Assembly (NCBI GenBank): GCA_011176555.1
Contig: DUEF01000034.1
Span: forward strand, 4,255-11,094
Direction of reading: 5' to 3'
From: Caldilineae bacterium
GTDB lineage: Bacteria > Chloroflexota > Anaerolineae > J102
Length of the DNA stretch: 6,840 bases
Shown piece by piece: positions 5,388 through 6,840 of this stretch; position 1 is the stretch's first letter; each line of letters opens with the position of its first letter. The notes under the pieces were generated by a model, which made no database searches, was not told where the DNA came from, and was given only the letters and a program-made list of their open reading frames with translations. The position numbers and the translations under genes were made by a program.

Positions 5388-6290
5388 ATGAAACCAGCCC
5401 CATTCAAATACCACGCACCCACCTCGGTGGAGGAAGCGGTGGGCCTGCTGGCCGATTATGGCTATGACGCCAAAATCCTGGCCGGCGGGCAGAGCCTGAT
5501 CCCCACCATGAACTTTCGTCTGTCCCAACCCTCGGTGCTGATCGACCTTAATCGTATTCCCGACCTGGGGTACATCACCCCGACCAGGGATGGCGGCCTG
5601 CGCATCGGCGCTATGGCCCGGCACGTGGCCATCGAACAGAGCGCCCTGGTGGCGGACGTCACCCCGCTCATCAGCGAGACCATGCCCTGGATCGCTCACC
5701 CGCAGATCCGCAACCGCGGCACCTTTGGCGGCTCCATCGCCCACGCCGACCCCTCCGCCGAACTGCCAGCGGTGTTGCTGACGCTGGACGGTCGGGTGCA
5801 GGCCACCAGTCAGCGCGGCAGGCGCTGGATCGGCGCGGATGATTTCTTCGTGGACTTGTTCACCACGGCCTTGGAGCCGGACGAGATGCTGACCGAGGTT
5901 GCATTCGGCCCGATGCCCGCCCGCAGCGGCGCTGCTATGCGGGAAGTCTCGCGGCGGCACGGCGATTTCGCCCTGGTCGGGGTCACGGCTCTGGTCGAGC
6001 TGGACGCTGGCGGGGCCTGCAAAGACGCTCGGATGACCTACTTCAGCGTGGGCGACGGGCCGGTGGCCGCCAAGCAGGCTGTTGCGGCGCTCATCGGCCA
6101 GAAACCGACCGCCGAAATCATTCAGGCTGCTGCTGATCTGGCAGCCAATGCCGACATCCCCACGCCCAATGCCGATATTCACGCCACACTCGAGTATCGA
6201 CGCCATTTGATCTCGGTGCTGGGGCGTCAGGCGCTAACACTAGCCTTCGAGCGAGCAGCGCAATCTGCGCGACAAGGAGGGGCGAAATGA
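5388..6290 (+). CDS. FAD-binding (medium) subunit of a xanthine dehydrogenase/CoxM-type molybdenum hydroxylase
   Basis: 300 residues, typical for a CoxM-like subunit. It starts with the family's PAPFKYHAPTSVEEAVGLL. The two FAD-contacting segments are clear: AGGQSLIPTMNFRL (32-45) and IRNRGTFGGSIAHADPSAEL (107-126). The C-terminal FAD-binding subdomain begins around residue 180, with EVSRRHGDFALVGVTALVEL (186-205). The subunit carries electrons from the [2Fe-2S] subunit to FAD and then to NAD or another acceptor. I see no sign of the extra Fe-S insertion known from 4-hydroxybenzoyl-CoA reductases. The gene overlaps the next by four bases (ATGA), so the two are translationally coupled. The substrate is set by the molybdenum subunit, which lies mostly outside the window, so I give no specific gene name. 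Cytoplasmic. Confidence 0.93.
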   Translation: MKPAPFKYHAPTSVEEAVGLLADYGYDAKILAGGQSLIPTMNFRLSQPSVLIDLNRIPDLGYITPTRDGGLRIGAMARHVAIEQSALVADVTPLISETMPWIAHPQIRNRGTFGGSIAHADPSAELPAVLLTLDGRVQATSQRGRRWIGADDFFVDLFTTALEPDEMLTEVAFGPMPARSGAAMREVSRRHGDFALVGVTALVELDAGGACKDARMTYFSVGDGPVAAKQAVAALIGQKPTAEIIQAAADLAANADIPTPNADIHATLEYRRHLISVLGRQALTLAFERAAQSARQGGAK

Positions 6291-6775
6291 GCCAGCAAAT
6301 CAACATCACTGTCACCGTCAACGGCGCATCTTACCAGCGCACTGTCGAACCCCGCCTGTTGCTGAGCGACTTCATCCGTCAGGACTTGGGCCTGACCGGT
6401 ACGCACGTCGGCTGCGAACATGGCGTGTGCGGCGCTTGCACCATCTTGCTGGACGGCCAGCCCGTGCGCTCCTGCCTGATGTTCGCGGTGCAGGCGGATG
6501 GCCACGAACTCTTCACGGTCGAGGGCCTCGCCATCGATGGCCTCAAGCACCTGCATCCCATCCAGGAAGCCTTCCACGAGGAGCACGGCCTGCAATGCGG
6601 CTTCTGCACGCCCGGCATTCTGATGACCGTCAAGCCCTTCCTCGAACAGAATCCTGACCCGACCGACGAGGAAGTCCGCCTGGCCATTTCCGGCAACCTC
6701 TGCCGCTGCACCGGCTACCAGCATATCGTCAATGCCGTGAAGACCGCGGCGGAGAAGATGAAGGAGGAAAGATAA
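6287..6775 (+). CDS. [2Fe-2S] (small) subunit of a xanthine dehydrogenase/CoxS-type molybdenum hydroxylase
   Basis: 162 residues, the normal length. The N-terminal plant-ferredoxin-like domain binds a [2Fe-2S] cluster through C43, C48, C51 and C63 (GCEHGVCGACTILLDG, then VRSC). The C-terminal helical domain binds the cluster next to the molybdenum cofactor through C104, C107, C139 and C141 (QCGFCTPGILM and GNLCRCTGY). All eight ligands are present, so the protein should be functional. A strong Shine-Dalgarno, AAGGAGG at 6274-6280, lies six bases before the ATG, inside the end of the FAD-subunit gene. The protein relays electrons from the molybdenum centre to FAD. The only unusual feature is a Lys/Glu-rich tail (154-162). 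Confidence 0.96.
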   Translation: MSQQINITVTVNGASYQRTVEPRLLLSDFIRQDLGLTGTHVGCEHGVCGACTILLDGQPVRSCLMFAVQADGHELFTVEGLAIDGLKHLHPIQEAFHEEHGLQCGFCTPGILMTVKPFLEQNPDPTDEEVRLAISGNLCRCTGYQHIVNAVKTAAEKMKEER

Positions 6776-6840
6776 TGTCAACCCGCTATTTCGGCCAACG
6801 CATCAAACGAAACGAAGACCCCTTCCTGCTCACAGGCCAG
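6775..6840 (+). CDS. Molybdopterin-binding large subunit (CoxL/XdhA type), N-terminus only (partial)
   Basis: The ATG overlaps the TAA of the small-subunit gene by one base (TAATG). It follows AAGGAGG at 6761-6767 at a spacing of seven bases. The 22 visible codons give MSTRYFGQRIKRNEDPFLLT followed by GQ. This matches the opening of CoxL-type large subunits, which begin with a (V/F)GxxxxRxED...L(L/T)G pattern. The order FAD-[2Fe-2S]-Mo matches the coxMSL arrangement. The active-site loop that would separate CO dehydrogenase (the AYXCSFR motif) from other hydroxylases lies beyond the window. XdhC, whose gene end is at 1-120, would be its cofactor-loading partner. Confidence 0.85.
   Translation, partial: MSTRYFGQRIKRNEDPFLLTGQ

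Noticed and set aside
6775..6840. Naming the hydroxylase as xanthine dehydrogenase or CO dehydrogenase specifically.
   Set aside because: Only 22 residues of the substrate-determining subunit are visible, so the active-site loop cannot be read.

Overview
The window reads as a single catabolic operon, all on the plus strand, in a moderately GC-rich bacterium. In order it holds: the 3' end of an XdhC/CoxI-type molybdenum-cofactor maturation gene; an FdrA-family CoA-ligase-like protein; a DUF1116 (YlbE/AllG-like) protein; a double-domain protein of the cyclase/kynurenine formamidase/isatin hydrolase family; and the FAD subunit, [2Fe-2S] subunit and first 22 codons of the molybdopterin subunit of a xanthine dehydrogenase/CO dehydrogenase-type hydroxylase in CoxM-CoxS-CoxL order. 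My guess at the source is a Chloroflexota (Anaerolineae-like) genome. It rests only on the gene content and on intergenic repeats of a kind I associate with that phylum and with cyanobacteria; no marker gene is present to confirm it.

Layout. 1-120 is the XdhC end. 121-370 is non-coding and carries the best promoter candidate, an A-rich leader and a dyad. 371-2077 is fdrA and 2209-3450 is the DUF1116 gene. 3451-3605 is a gap filled by a 105-bp element with perfect 19-bp inverted ends, which contains a possible extended -10 promoter. 3606-5276 is the tandem cyclase gene. 5277-5387 is a gap of 7-bp repeats. The last three genes (5388-6290, 6287-6775, 6775 onward) overlap by 4 bp and 1 bp and are clearly translationally coupled.

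How the genes may work together (inference). XdhC-family proteins load sulfurated molybdenum cofactor into hydroxylases of the type encoded at the 3' end, so the first and last genes belong to one enzyme system. FdrA and YlbE are, with YlbF, the reported subunits of E. coli oxamate carbamoyltransferase (AllFGH), which converts oxalurate plus phosphate to oxamate plus carbamoyl phosphate. Cyclase-family hydrolases open amide bonds in cyclic or N-acyl substrates. Together they suggest degradation of an N-heterocycle: hydroxylation of the ring, hydrolytic opening, then phosphorolysis of a carbamoyl (ureido) product. The substrate cannot be read from the sequence. A DUF2877 (YlbF/AllH) gene and a carbamate kinase, the usual partners, are not in the window.

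The two observations I consider most worth following are the tandem cyclase, whose first domain has lost three of the four conserved metal-ligand positions of the signature motif while the second keeps them, and the 7-bp repeat arrays present in all three gaps downstream of fdrA, reaching the ribosome-binding site in one case.
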